A DNA stretch of 46,831 bases from Phenylobacterium sp. (GTDB taxonomy: Bacteria; Pseudomonadota; Alphaproteobacteria; Caulobacterales; Caulobacteraceae). A program made the translations under genes and the position numbers. Under the pieces are notes generated by a model. That model did not search any database. It was not told where the DNA came from and saw only the letters and a program-made list of their open reading frames with translations. Below, piece by piece: positions 15,944 to 24,340 of the stretch. The stretch's first letter is position 1; each line of letters starts with the position of its first letter. The stretch is taken from positions 1 to 46,831 of the forward strand of contig NZ_JANINU010000071.1 in the NCBI RefSeq assembly GCF_024508875.1. The letters are read 5' to 3'.

Positions 15944-16606
15944 TCAACCTCCGTCCGGGGTCCACAAGATGCGTATCCGCGGCCGGCATCGCGAGAGCAG
16001 CCGGCCGACCGGCAGGTCCTCGCCCGCCAGCGCGCGCTCTATGACCCCGCGCTTAGCCTCCCCCGCGATCAGAAGGAAGATGGCCCGCGCATCGGCGAGC
16101 GCGGAAAGGGTTAGGGTCACCCGCGCGACCGGCGGCTTGCCGAGGCCGGCGGGCGCCGGACGCAGCAGGTCGGCGGTGGTCAGCGCGTCCTCCAGGTCCG
16201 GATCGCCGGGAATCAGCGACGCCACGTGGCCGTCCTCCCCCATGCCCAACATGACCACATCGAACGGCTGCAGCCCCGCAAGGGCCGCCGGCTCGGGCGT
16301 CGGCCAGAGGGAGAGCAGGTGCGCCTTGGCCGCCGGCCCGGTGAGCAACCGCTCGCGCACCGCCTTGGCATTGCTGGCGGGATCGTCGGGAGGCACGCAC
16401 CGTTCGTCCGACAACGTCACGACGACGCGGCTCCAATCGACCGCGGTCGAACGCGCGAGCCGGTCGAAGACGGGGCCCGGCGAGCGGCCACCGGTGGCCA
16501 CCAGACTGGCGCGGCCGTGCGTCCGGAGGGCGGCCGCCAGTTCGGCTTCCATCGCCAAGGCCGCGACGTCGGCGAGGACGCCCCCGGTTGGATAGGTCTC
16601 GATCAT
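15944..16606 (-). CDS. pgl: 6-phosphogluconolactonase
   Basis: 220 residues of the DevB/NagB-like family: LVATGGRSPGPVFDRLA, then WSRVVVTLSDERCVPPDDPASNAKAVRERLL, VVMLGMGEDGHVASLIPG, and RVTLTLSALADARAIFLLIAGEAKRGVIERAL. It hydrolyses 6-phosphogluconolactone made by Zwf. ATG 16606 has GAGG upstream; an in-frame ATG at 16672 would add 22 residues unlike the family. It heads pgl-edd-glk and is divergent from the GT4 gene; the intergenic 16607-16753 carries both promoters. Confidence 0.93.
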   Translation of the reverse strand: MIETYPTGGVLADVAALAMEAELAAALRTHGRASLVATGGRSPGPVFDRLARSTAVDWSRVVVTLSDERCVPPDDPASNAKAVRERLLTGPAAKAHLLSLWPTPEPAALAGLQPFDVVMLGMGEDGHVASLIPGDPDLEDALTTADLLRPAPAGLGKPPVARVTLTLSALADARAIFLLIAGEAKRGVIERALAGEDLPVGRLLSRCRPRIRILWTPDGG

Positions 16607-16672
16607 GCCTGCCTCATAACGCGCCTGGACCGCCGGCGGCGCCAGCCAGCGGCGCCATTTCGCACATCGCAT

Positions 16673-16698
16673 GGAACCGCATAGGGCCCGACTGCGTC
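16673..16698 (+). promoter_or_regulatory. Candidate EcfG (general stress sigma) promoter for the GT4-debranching-GH15 run
   Basis: GGAAC at 16673-16677, 17 bases of spacer, then CGTC at 16695-16698. The alphaproteobacterial EcfG consensus is GGAAC-N16/17-CGTT, so one base of the -10 differs. It points toward ATG 16754, leaving a leader of about 50 bases. Confidence 0.5.
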
Positions 16699-16753
16699 CT
16701 AGTCACCGGATGCCGGGCGTCGCGGCGGAAGACGACGCCGAGGGAGTTTCTGC

Positions 16754-17803
16754 ATGCGTATCGCCCAGGTGGCCCCCCTGTATGAAGCCGTGCCGCCCCG
16801 GCTCTACGGCGGGACGGAGCGCGTGGTTGCGCACCTCACCGACGCTTTGGTGACCCTGGGCCACGACGTCACCCTGTTCAGCAGCGCCGACGCGAAGACC
16901 CTCGGGCGGCTCGCCCCGGTCCGCGACCAGGCGATACGGCTGGATCCAGCGCCGTTGAAATCCGACCTCGCCGCGCATCTCAGCCAGCTCGCGGAGGTGC
17001 GTCGCAGAGCCGACGAGTTCGACGTAATCCACTTCCATACCGACATGGTCCAGTTTCCGATGTTCGAGGACATGGCGGAGCGCACCCTGACCACGCTGCA
17101 CGGTCGGCTGGACCTGAAAGACCTCGCCGGAGTCTACAGGCGGTGGCCGCAATTCCCGCTGGTGTCGATCAGCGACGACCAGCGCCGTCCGCTGCCGTTC
17201 GCGAACTGGGCGGCGACTGTCCACCACGGCATGTCGCAGGACCTCTACGCGTTCACCCCGCAAAGTCATGGATACCTCGCCTTCCTGGGCCGCATCTCTC
17301 CCGAGAAGCGGCCAGACCGGGCCATCGCCATCGCCAAGGCCTCGGGCCGGCGGCTGAAGATCGCGGCCAAGGTGGACGCGGCCGACCGCGCCTACTTCGA
17401 GGACGTCGTCGCGCCGCTGATGGAGCATCCGCTGGTGGAATTCGTGGGCGAGATCGGCGACGGCGAGAAGTCCGCCTTCCTCGGCGGCGCGGACGCGCTC
17501 TTGTTCCCCATCGACTGGCCCGAGCCGTTCGGCCTGGTGATGATCGAAGCCATGGCCTGCGGCACGCCGGTCATAGCGTGGGGAAACGGCTCGGTGCCCG
17601 AGGTGGTCGAGGATGGCCTCACCGGCCTGATCGTGAGTTCGGAGGCGGAGGCGTGCGCCGCCGTGGTCAGCCTGGCCCGGCTGGATCGGGCGGCGGTGCG
17701 GGCGCGGTTCGAGGAGCGCTTCTCGGCCTTGGCCATGGCCCGCCGCTATCTCGATATCTACGCCAAGCTCCCCCAGGGCTCGTCGCTGACGGAGGCCGCC
17801 TGA
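16754..17803 (+). CDS. Family 4 glycosyltransferase
   Basis: 349 residues with the GT-B layout of GT4 retaining transferases. The N-terminal acceptor domain begins MRIAQVAPLYEAVPPRLYGGTERVV. The donor domain holds GRISPEKRPDRAI, then GADALLFPIDWPEPFGLVMIEAMACGTPVIAWGNGSVPEVVEDGLTG, with the EPFGLVMIEA Ex7E element that contacts the nucleotide sugar. No membrane segment is seen. The context (debranching enzyme and GH15 directly downstream, 25 bases on) suggests an alpha-glucan or trehalose-related sugar transfer; a surface polysaccharide role cannot be excluded. GAGGGAG precedes the ATG. Confidence 0.9.
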   Translation: MRIAQVAPLYEAVPPRLYGGTERVVAHLTDALVTLGHDVTLFSSADAKTLGRLAPVRDQAIRLDPAPLKSDLAAHLSQLAEVRRRADEFDVIHFHTDMVQFPMFEDMAERTLTTLHGRLDLKDLAGVYRRWPQFPLVSISDDQRRPLPFANWAATVHHGMSQDLYAFTPQSHGYLAFLGRISPEKRPDRAIAIAKASGRRLKIAAKVDAADRAYFEDVVAPLMEHPLVEFVGEIGDGEKSAFLGGADALLFPIDWPEPFGLVMIEAMACGTPVIAWGNGSVPEVVEDGLTGLIVSSEAEACAAVVSLARLDRAAVRARFEERFSALAMARRYLDIYAKLPQGSSLTEAA

Positions 17804-17828
17804 CGGGAAACAACGCTGCGGGGAAGCC

Positions 17829-19985
17829 ATGAACGACCTTGCGCCGTCGCATACGACGCCCGTCGAGTGGGGCGAGATCGAGGAACCGCGGGTTCCCCAG
17901 CGGCTCTTCGCGCTCAAGGACCGCGACACCTTCATGGTCGCCGACAGCCATGGCGACATCGCCGGCGCGGCCGACGGCCTCTTCCATGACGACACGCGGA
18001 TCCTATCGCGCTGGGAAGTCACGTTGGGCGACCGCTCACCCACCCTGCTGTCCGGTGCGGTGAGCCAGGACAACGTCTACTTCACCTCTCACGGCCTGAA
18101 CCGGGCGATCCCGGTGCCGAGCGGCCCCGTCGCCCCCCCGGGCGTGGTGCATTTGGAGCGCAAGCGGTTCCTTTGGAACGAGCGGCTCTACGAGCGGATT
18201 CGGCTGACCAACTACAGCCCCAACGCGATGGAGCTCCCGCTGGTGCTCCGGTTCGCCGCCGACTTCCGGGACATGTTCGAGGTGCGGGGCGCCATTCGCC
18301 CGGCCCGAGGCCGGCTCGCGCCGCCCGAGATCGGCGCGCAGGAGGTGCGGTTCGGCTACGAGGGCCTCGACGGCGTGCCGCGCGCGAGCATCGTCGGCTT
18401 CTCGGCCGCACCCGACGCCCTAACGGCCGACGAGGCCCGGTTCAACGTCCTGCTGCAGACCGACGCGCGCTGGGAAGTCTATGTGGAGGTCTGCGGAACA
18501 CAGGAGGAAGCTCCGGGCCGCGAGCGGTTCCGGGCCGCCGCAGCGCGGGCTCGCTTCGCCATGCGGGAGCGCCGGCGCCGCGGGGCGCGCCTTTCGACCA
18601 ACGGGCGGCTCTTCAACGGCTGGATCGACAAGTCGCGCGCCGACCTAGCGCTGCTCACCACGCCCATGCGGACCGGCCCCTACCCTTACGCCGGCATCCC
18701 CTGGTTCTCGACCGCGTTCGGCCGCGACGGGATCATCACCGCCTGGCAGATCCTGTGGTTCGAGCCCGGGCTGGCGAAGGGGGTGCTCTCATACCTGGCC
18801 GAACACCAGGCGCAGGAGACCTCCGCCTTCCGCGACAGCGACCCCGGCAAGATCATGCACGAGACCCGGCGGGGCGAAATGTCGGCGCTCGGGGAGGTGC
18901 CCTTCGGGCGCTATTACGGCGGAGTCGATACCACACCGCTGTTTGTCGCCCTGGCCGGCGCCTATGCCGCGAGGACCGGCGACTACGCCCAGCTCGACCG
19001 CTGGTGGCCTGCGCTGGAGAAGGCGGCCGGGTGGATCGTGGCCAAGGCCGCCCAGCATCCTCTCGGACTGATCTCCTACGCCCGCGCCATGGACGGCGGC
19101 CTCACCAACCAGGGCTGGAAAGATTCCGGCGATTCCATCTTCCATTTGGACGGACGGTTTCCCGAGGGGCCCGTGGCTCTGGTCGAGGTGCAGGGATACG
19201 CCTATGCCGCCTATCGGACGATGGCCGAACTGACAGCGCGGCGCGGCGACTCCTCGGCCGCCGAGCGCTGGAGCGGCCGGGCGGCGGCGCTCCGCAAGGT
19301 GGTGGAAGAACGCTTCTGGATGCCTGAGGAGGGCTTCTACGGGATCGCGCTCGACGGCCAGGGCGAGCTGTGCCGCGTCGTGGCGTCGAACCCGGGGCAC
19401 CTGCTGTTCACGGGCCTGCCGCGTGCGGACCGGGCGCAGAAGGTGGCCCAGCGCCTGTTTTCCAGCGACTTTTTCTCGGGGTGGGGCCTGCGCACGCTGG
19501 CCGACGGCGAACCGCGCTTCAATCCGATGTCGTACCACAACGGCTCGATCTGGCCGCACGACACGGCCCTGGCGGCCCTGGGCCTGTCCTACTACGGCGA
19601 GCGCGCCGGCGTGGTGAAGCTGACCGCGGCCATGTTCGAGGCGGCGTCCCAGCTCGAAATGCGCCTGCCCGAGCTGTTCTGCGGCTTCCCCCGGGCGGCG
19701 GGCGAGCCGCCGGTGGCCTACCCGGTCGCCTGCCTGCCGCAGGCTTGGGCCGCCGGATCGGTGTTCATGCTGCTGCAGGCGTGCCTCGGGCTTTCGATAC
19801 AGGGCGAGACGGCCGAGGTGGAAATCCGCGATCCGGCCCTGCCGATCGGCATCGATCGGCTGAGCGTGGCGGGGCTGGAGATCGGCGATGGCTCGATCGA
19901 CCTGACGTTCGAGCGCCAGGGCAGCCGGGTAGCCGTGCATTCCAACAGCCGGGGGCCGCGCCTGCGCGTGCGCTACGGCTGCTAG
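17829..19985 (+). CDS. Amylo-alpha-1,6-glucosidase (glycogen debranching enzyme-like)
   Basis: 718 residues. The N-terminal beta domain of bacterial debranching-type enzymes (FALKDRDTFMVADSHGDIAGAADGLFHDDTRILSRWEV, to about residue 230) is followed by an alpha/alpha-barrel catalytic domain (PWFSTAFGRDGIITAWQILW ... GEVPFGRYYGGVDTTPLFVALAGAYAARTGD ... NQGWKDSGDSIFHLDG, then SYHNGSIWPHDTALAALGLSYYGER). It should remove alpha-1,6 branch glucose from glycogen or limit dextrins. ATG 17829 follows GGGGAAG. Between GT4 and GH15 on the same strand, it is part of a glucan-handling run feeding Glk and the Entner-Doudoroff genes next door. Confidence 0.9.
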   Translation: MNDLAPSHTTPVEWGEIEEPRVPQRLFALKDRDTFMVADSHGDIAGAADGLFHDDTRILSRWEVTLGDRSPTLLSGAVSQDNVYFTSHGLNRAIPVPSGPVAPPGVVHLERKRFLWNERLYERIRLTNYSPNAMELPLVLRFAADFRDMFEVRGAIRPARGRLAPPEIGAQEVRFGYEGLDGVPRASIVGFSAAPDALTADEARFNVLLQTDARWEVYVEVCGTQEEAPGRERFRAAAARARFAMRERRRRGARLSTNGRLFNGWIDKSRADLALLTTPMRTGPYPYAGIPWFSTAFGRDGIITAWQILWFEPGLAKGVLSYLAEHQAQETSAFRDSDPGKIMHETRRGEMSALGEVPFGRYYGGVDTTPLFVALAGAYAARTGDYAQLDRWWPALEKAAGWIVAKAAQHPLGLISYARAMDGGLTNQGWKDSGDSIFHLDGRFPEGPVALVEVQGYAYAAYRTMAELTARRGDSSAAERWSGRAAALRKVVEERFWMPEEGFYGIALDGQGELCRVVASNPGHLLFTGLPRADRAQKVAQRLFSSDFFSGWGLRTLADGEPRFNPMSYHNGSIWPHDTALAALGLSYYGERAGVVKLTAAMFEAASQLEMRLPELFCGFPRAAGEPPVAYPVACLPQAWAAGSVFMLLQACLGLSIQGETAEVEIRDPALPIGIDRLSVAGLEIGDGSIDLTFERQGSRVAVHSNSRGPRLRVRYGC

Positions 19986-20088
19986 CGGCGCGATCGGGAG
20001 CCAATTCGTCCGCGCCGAGTTTTGAACGTCGGGAAGCAGACCGAGGGGCCTGCTCGAAAGTCATGCGCATTATCGGAATGGAGGGAAC

Positions 20089-21978
20089 TTGAGCCAGAAC
20101 TTGGACCTGTTCCCCATCGGAAACTGCGCCGCCAGCGCGCTCATCGACCGCCAAGGCCGCTTCGTCTGGGCCTGCGCCCCCCGCGTGGACGGCGACCCGT
20201 TTTTCTGCGGCCTGCTGACGGGCCAGGACGCCGGTGCGCCGGACGCGTGCGGCGTGTGGGCGATAGAGGTGGAGGGCGCTGTCGAGACCACCCAGGCGTA
20301 TCTTCGCAATACGCCAATCCTGCGCACCGAGATCCGCAACGGCGAAGGCGCGGGGATCGAGATCATCGACTTTTCGCCGCGCTACAAGCACCTGGGGCGC
20401 CAGTATCGGCCCCTGGCCTTCTGCCGGATCGTGCGGCCGTTGGCGGGCGCCCCGCGCGTGCGGATCCGGGTGCGGCCAATGATGAACTACGGCGAGCGGC
20501 CCTGCTACCTGACGTCCGGCTCGAACCACGTGCGCTACGTGGGCGCCGTGGCGACGCTCCGACTGACGACGGACGCCCCGGTCAGCCACATCGTCGAGGA
20601 GCGGGTCTTCCGGCTGGAGGAACCCATCAGCTTGTTCCTCGGACCGGACGAGGGCTTCGACGCCGAGGTCGCCACCACGGCGGCGCGGATGCTGCGCGAG
20701 ACCACCGACTACTGGCGCGGCTGGGTGCGGACACTCTCGGTGCCGCTGGAATGGCAGGAGGCGGTCATCCGCGCGGCGATCACGCTGAAGCTGTGCGCCT
20801 ACGAGGAGACCGGCGCCATCGTAGCGGCTCTGACGACGTCGCTGCCCGAACACGCCGCCGAGGCCGGCGCCGGCCGCAACTGGGACTACCGGTACTGCTG
20901 GCTGCGGGACGCTTATTACGTGGTCCAGGCGCTCAACCGCCTGGGCGCGGCCGACATGCTGGAGAACTACCTGGTCTATCTGCGGAACCTGGTGGACCAG
21001 GCCAGCCGCGGCGACATGGCCCCGTCTGGCGCACCGGTCGCCCAGCGCGAACTGCCGGGCTTCGAGCACGGCCACACGCCGAACGGCAAGGCCGGACACG
21101 TTCAGCCGGTGTACGGCGTGGGGCTGGAGCCGGTGCTAACTGAATGGATCGCTCCGCATCTGCCGGGCTATCGCGGGATCGGGCCCGTCCGGGTTGGCAA
21201 CCAGGCGCACGAACACCTGCAGCACGACGTCTACGGCCAGATCGTGCTGTCCACGGTGCAGGCCTTCTTCGACGAGCGGCTGCTGCGACCGGCGACCATC
21301 GCCGACTTCAAGGCGCTGGAGCCGATCGGCGAGCGAGCCTTCGAACTGCACGACAAGCCGGATGCGAGCCTCTGGGAGTTCCGCGGGCGCGAGGCGACGC
21401 ACACCTATTCGTCCGTGATGTGCTGGGCGGCCTGCGACCGGCTGGGCAACGCGGCGGCCCGCCTGGGTCTCGGCGACCGCGCCGACTACTGGAACGGCAA
21501 GGCCGCGCAAATCCGCAAGACCATCGAGACGCGCGCCTGGAACGAGGCCGAGGGCCGGTTCGCGGCGACCTTCGGCGGCGACGAGCTGGACGCCAGCCTG
21601 CTGCAGATGGTGGACGTCCGGTTCCTGCCTGCCGACGACCCGCGGATGCAGGCGACGATGGCGGCGGTTGAGCAGGGCCTGCGTCGCGGGCCCTACATGC
21701 TGCGCTACGCCATTCCCGACGACTTCGGCCTGCCGGAAACGGCGTTCAACTTCTGCACCTTCTGGCTGATCGAGGCGCTGCACCTGTCGGGACGCACCGA
21801 CGAAGCCCGTCAGCTCTTCGAGGAGATGCTGGGCCGACGGACCGCCGCCGGTCTGCTCTCGGAGGACATCACCTTCGACGGCGGCGAGCTCTGGGGGAAC
21901 TACCCGCAGACCTACTCCCTGGTCGGCCTGATCAACTGCGCGAACCTGCTGTCCAAGAGCTGGCAGAGCATCCGGTAG
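20089..21978 (+). CDS. Glycoside hydrolase family 15 protein (glucoamylase/trehalase-like)
   Basis: 629 residues. An N-terminal beta-sandwich is followed by the GH15 alpha/alpha-barrel: GRNWDYRYCWLRDAYYVVQALNRLG, YGVGLEPVLTEW, then DASLWEFRGREATHTYSSVMCWAACDR (Glu430, probable general acid) and LLSEDI ... GELWGNYPQTYSLVGLI (Glu592, probable base). Bacterial GH15 members include glucoamylases and acid trehalases, so either release of glucose from glucans or trehalose cleavage is possible; the nearby otsBA makes trehalase attractive. The start is TTG at 20089 with GGAGGGAA in front. The 103-base gap to the debranching gene holds no clear promoter or terminator. It ends 7 bases from the convergent zwf stop. 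Confidence 0.88.
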   Translation: MSQNLDLFPIGNCAASALIDRQGRFVWACAPRVDGDPFFCGLLTGQDAGAPDACGVWAIEVEGAVETTQAYLRNTPILRTEIRNGEGAGIEIIDFSPRYKHLGRQYRPLAFCRIVRPLAGAPRVRIRVRPMMNYGERPCYLTSGSNHVRYVGAVATLRLTTDAPVSHIVEERVFRLEEPISLFLGPDEGFDAEVATTAARMLRETTDYWRGWVRTLSVPLEWQEAVIRAAITLKLCAYEETGAIVAALTTSLPEHAAEAGAGRNWDYRYCWLRDAYYVVQALNRLGAADMLENYLVYLRNLVDQASRGDMAPSGAPVAQRELPGFEHGHTPNGKAGHVQPVYGVGLEPVLTEWIAPHLPGYRGIGPVRVGNQAHEHLQHDVYGQIVLSTVQAFFDERLLRPATIADFKALEPIGERAFELHDKPDASLWEFRGREATHTYSSVMCWAACDRLGNAAARLGLGDRADYWNGKAAQIRKTIETRAWNEAEGRFAATFGGDELDASLLQMVDVRFLPADDPRMQATMAAVEQGLRRGPYMLRYAIPDDFGLPETAFNFCTFWLIEALHLSGRTDEARQLFEEMLGRRTAAGLLSEDITFDGGELWGNYPQTYSLVGLINCANLLSKSWQSIR

Positions 21979-21985
21979 ATCGGGT

Positions 21986-23449
21986 TTAGTCCGACCAGTC
22001 GCGGCCGAAGCGCTCGATGAGGGCGAAGGCGCCGGAGGGGCCCCAGCTCCCGGCGGCGTAGGGCTTGGGGGCCTGGCCGGCCTCGGCCCAGGCGTCCGCG
22101 ACGCCGTCCACCCAGCGCCAGGCCTCCTCGACCTCGTCACGGCGGACGAACAGGGTGGCGTCGCCGTGGATAACATCGAGCAGCAGCCGTTCGTAGGCGA
22201 TACGACGCCGCCCGCCCGCGCCCTCGTAGGTCCGCAGGAGGCTGAGCGAGAGGGGAAGCGACTGCAGCCGCATGCCGCCCTGGCTGAGCCCCGGGGCCTT
22301 GTTCATCAGGGAAAGCTTGATGTCCTCGTCGGGCTGCAGGTCGATGACCAGCCGGTTCGGGGTCAGGTCCGCCGTGGACGCCTGGCCGAAGATCGAGTGC
22401 GGCACCGGCTTGAACTGGATGGCGATCTGGGTGCGCTTCTCGGGCATCCGCTTGCCGGTGCGCAGGAAGAACGGCACGCCGGCCCAGCGCCAGTTGTCGA
22501 TATCGACCCGCAGGGCCGTGAAGGTCTCGGTGCCGGTCTTCTGGCCGCGCTCGGCCTCGTAGCCCTCGACGGACTTTCCGGCGACGACGCCCGGCGTGTA
22601 CTGGCCCCGCACCGACTTGTCGGCCACGTCCTGGCGGCTGAAGCGGCGCAGGGAGCGCAGCACCTTCACCTTCTCGTTGCGGACGGAGTCGGGCTCCATG
22701 TCGGCTGGCGGCTCCATGGCCACCAGGCAGAGCAGTTGCAGCATGTGGTTCTGCAGCATGTCCCGCAGCGCGCCGTATTCGTCGTAATACGGCCAGCGCG
22801 AGCCGACCCCCTCGGTCTCGGCCACCGTGATCTGCACGTGATCGATGGTGAGGTTGTTCCACAGCGGCTCGAACAGGGTGTTCGCGAAGCGCAGCGCCAG
22901 CAGGTTCTGAACCGTCTCCTTCCCGAGGTAGTGGTCGATCCGGTAGATCTGGCCCTCGTCGAACACCACGCCCAGCGAGGTGTTGATGTGGCGAGAGGTC
23001 TCCAGGTCGCGGCCGATCGGCTTCTCGAGCACGATCCGCGTGTCGTCGGTCGCCAGGCCCGCCGCGGCCAGCGAGACACAGACCTTCTCGTAGAGGCTGG
23101 GCGAGATCGCTAGGTAGAAGAACGGCGCACGGCACCCCTCCAGGGCCGGACATAGCTTCAGCGCGCCCTCGGCCGTCGTGGCGTCCGCGCCGACATAGTT
23201 CAGGCGGGCGGCAAACCGGCTCCAGACCGCTTCGTCGACGCCCTCAGGCCGGGCCGTCAGCGTCTCATGCGTCTGCTGCAGGAACTGCTCGCGGGTGAGC
23301 TCGGCGCGGGCGGTGGCCACGATGCGGAAGCCCTTCGGCAGGAACCCGTCGGCGTCGAGGAAGTAGAGCGAGGCCAGCAGCATCCGCTTGGCGAGATCGC
23401 CGGTGGCGCCGAACAGAACGATCGCGTCGGCCTGGGACGGAGCGGGCAT
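21986..23449 (-). CDS. zwf: Glucose-6-phosphate dehydrogenase
   Basis: 487 residues: NAD(P)-binding start IVLFGATGDLAKRMLLASLY, EKPIGRDLETSRHINTSL, and the substrate motif YRIDHYLGKETVQNLLALRF with the catalytic His, then RWAGVPFFLRTGKRMPEK. It oxidises glucose-6-phosphate to the lactone used by Pgl. ATG 23449 follows AGGAGAG. In Caulobacter crescentus zwf heads zwf-pgl-edd-glk; here it stands alone on the same strand as pgl-edd-glk but 5.4 kb away, separated by the oppositely oriented glucan genes. Upstream, GAACA (23506-23510) and TGTTC (23520-23524) form an inverted repeat in the divergent zwf/otsB gap, a possible operator. Confidence 0.95.
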   Translation of the reverse strand: MPAPSQADAIVLFGATGDLAKRMLLASLYFLDADGFLPKGFRIVATARAELTREQFLQQTHETLTARPEGVDEAVWSRFAARLNYVGADATTAEGALKLCPALEGCRAPFFYLAISPSLYEKVCVSLAAAGLATDDTRIVLEKPIGRDLETSRHINTSLGVVFDEGQIYRIDHYLGKETVQNLLALRFANTLFEPLWNNLTIDHVQITVAETEGVGSRWPYYDEYGALRDMLQNHMLQLLCLVAMEPPADMEPDSVRNEKVKVLRSLRRFSRQDVADKSVRGQYTPGVVAGKSVEGYEAERGQKTGTETFTALRVDIDNWRWAGVPFFLRTGKRMPEKRTQIAIQFKPVPHSIFGQASTADLTPNRLVIDLQPDEDIKLSLMNKAPGLSQGGMRLQSLPLSLSLLRTYEGAGGRRRIAYERLLLDVIHGDATLFVRRDEVEEAWRWVDGVADAWAEAGQAPKPYAAGSWGPSGAFALIERFGRDWSD

Positions 23450-23590
23450 GGGCTCTCCTTGTCGAAGGGGCGGACACCACCGCGCGTCTCGCCCGGGGTC
23501 AAGGGGAACACCCGAGGCCTGTTCACATTTGTGCGTTGCGGGATCGAATGCCGGGCAGAGGTGTTTTCCTATCCGACGGGTGGGAGAGAC

Positions 23591-24340
23591 ATGCCAGTGG
23601 ATACCCTGACCGTGAATCTGCCTGCGCCGGCGCCCCTGCGCCTGGCGGACGCGGCCCTGTTCCTCGATCTCGACGGCACGTTGGCGCCGATCGCCGCACG
23701 GCCACAGGATGTGGGTCCGGATCCGCGCCGGACGCGCCTGGTGGAACGCCTCAGCGCCGCGCTGGACGGGCGGCTCGCGGTCGTGAGCGGTCGCGCGCTC
23801 GAAGATATCGACCGCATCCTGGAGGGGCGTATCGCCTGCGTATCGGCCGTGCACGGGCTGGTCCGCCGAGACTGCGATGGCAGCCTGCACGCCCCGGAGC
23901 CGCACCCCGGCCTCCCGCACGCCCTTGAGGCGTTGCAGGCGTTCGCGAAATCCGATTCCGGGTTAATCGTGGAGGACAAGGGCGCCAGCGTCGCCCTGCA
24001 TTTCCGGCTGGCCAGGCCGCGAGCGCTGGAGGCCCGCGCCCTCGCCCGCCGGCTGGCCGCCGAGACCGGCCTCGCCCTGCAAGAGGGCGACATGGTCGAG
24101 GAGCTGCGCACCCCCGGCCCCTCCAAGGGCGACTCGATCCGCGACTTCATGGAGACGTCCGCTTTCCAGGGCGCGGTCCCGATCTTCGCTGGCGACGATG
24201 CGACCGACGAGCACGGCTTCGCAGAGGTCGCCCGCCTGGGCGGCTTCGGCATCCTCGTCGGCCAACCGCGGACGACCCAGGCGAGGTTCGGGCTGCGCAA
24301 CGTCGAGGACGTGCTCGCCTGGCTGGAGGCGGCCCGATGA
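23591..24340 (+). CDS. otsB: Trehalose-6-phosphate phosphatase
   Basis: 249 residues of the HAD superfamily: nucleophile motif FLDLDGTLAP near residue 25, VVSGRALEDIDRIL with the motif II Ser, GPSKGDSIRDFM with the motif III Lys, and the Mg-binding GDDATDEHGF. It dephosphorylates trehalose-6-phosphate made by OtsA to trehalose. ATG 23591 has GGGAGAG upstream. It overlaps otsA by four bases and is divergent from zwf. No convincing EcfG promoter is seen upstream. Confidence 0.93.
   Translation: MPVDTLTVNLPAPAPLRLADAALFLDLDGTLAPIAARPQDVGPDPRRTRLVERLSAALDGRLAVVSGRALEDIDRILEGRIACVSAVHGLVRRDCDGSLHAPEPHPGLPHALEALQAFAKSDSGLIVEDKGASVALHFRLARPRALEARALARRLAAETGLALQEGDMVEELRTPGPSKGDSIRDFMETSAFQGAVPIFAGDDATDEHGFAEVARLGGFGILVGQPRTTQARFGLRNVEDVLAWLEAAR

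Noticed and set aside
23505..23537. GGAAC and CGTT upstream of otsB as an EcfG promoter
   Set aside because: The spacer is 24 bases, too long for this sigma class.
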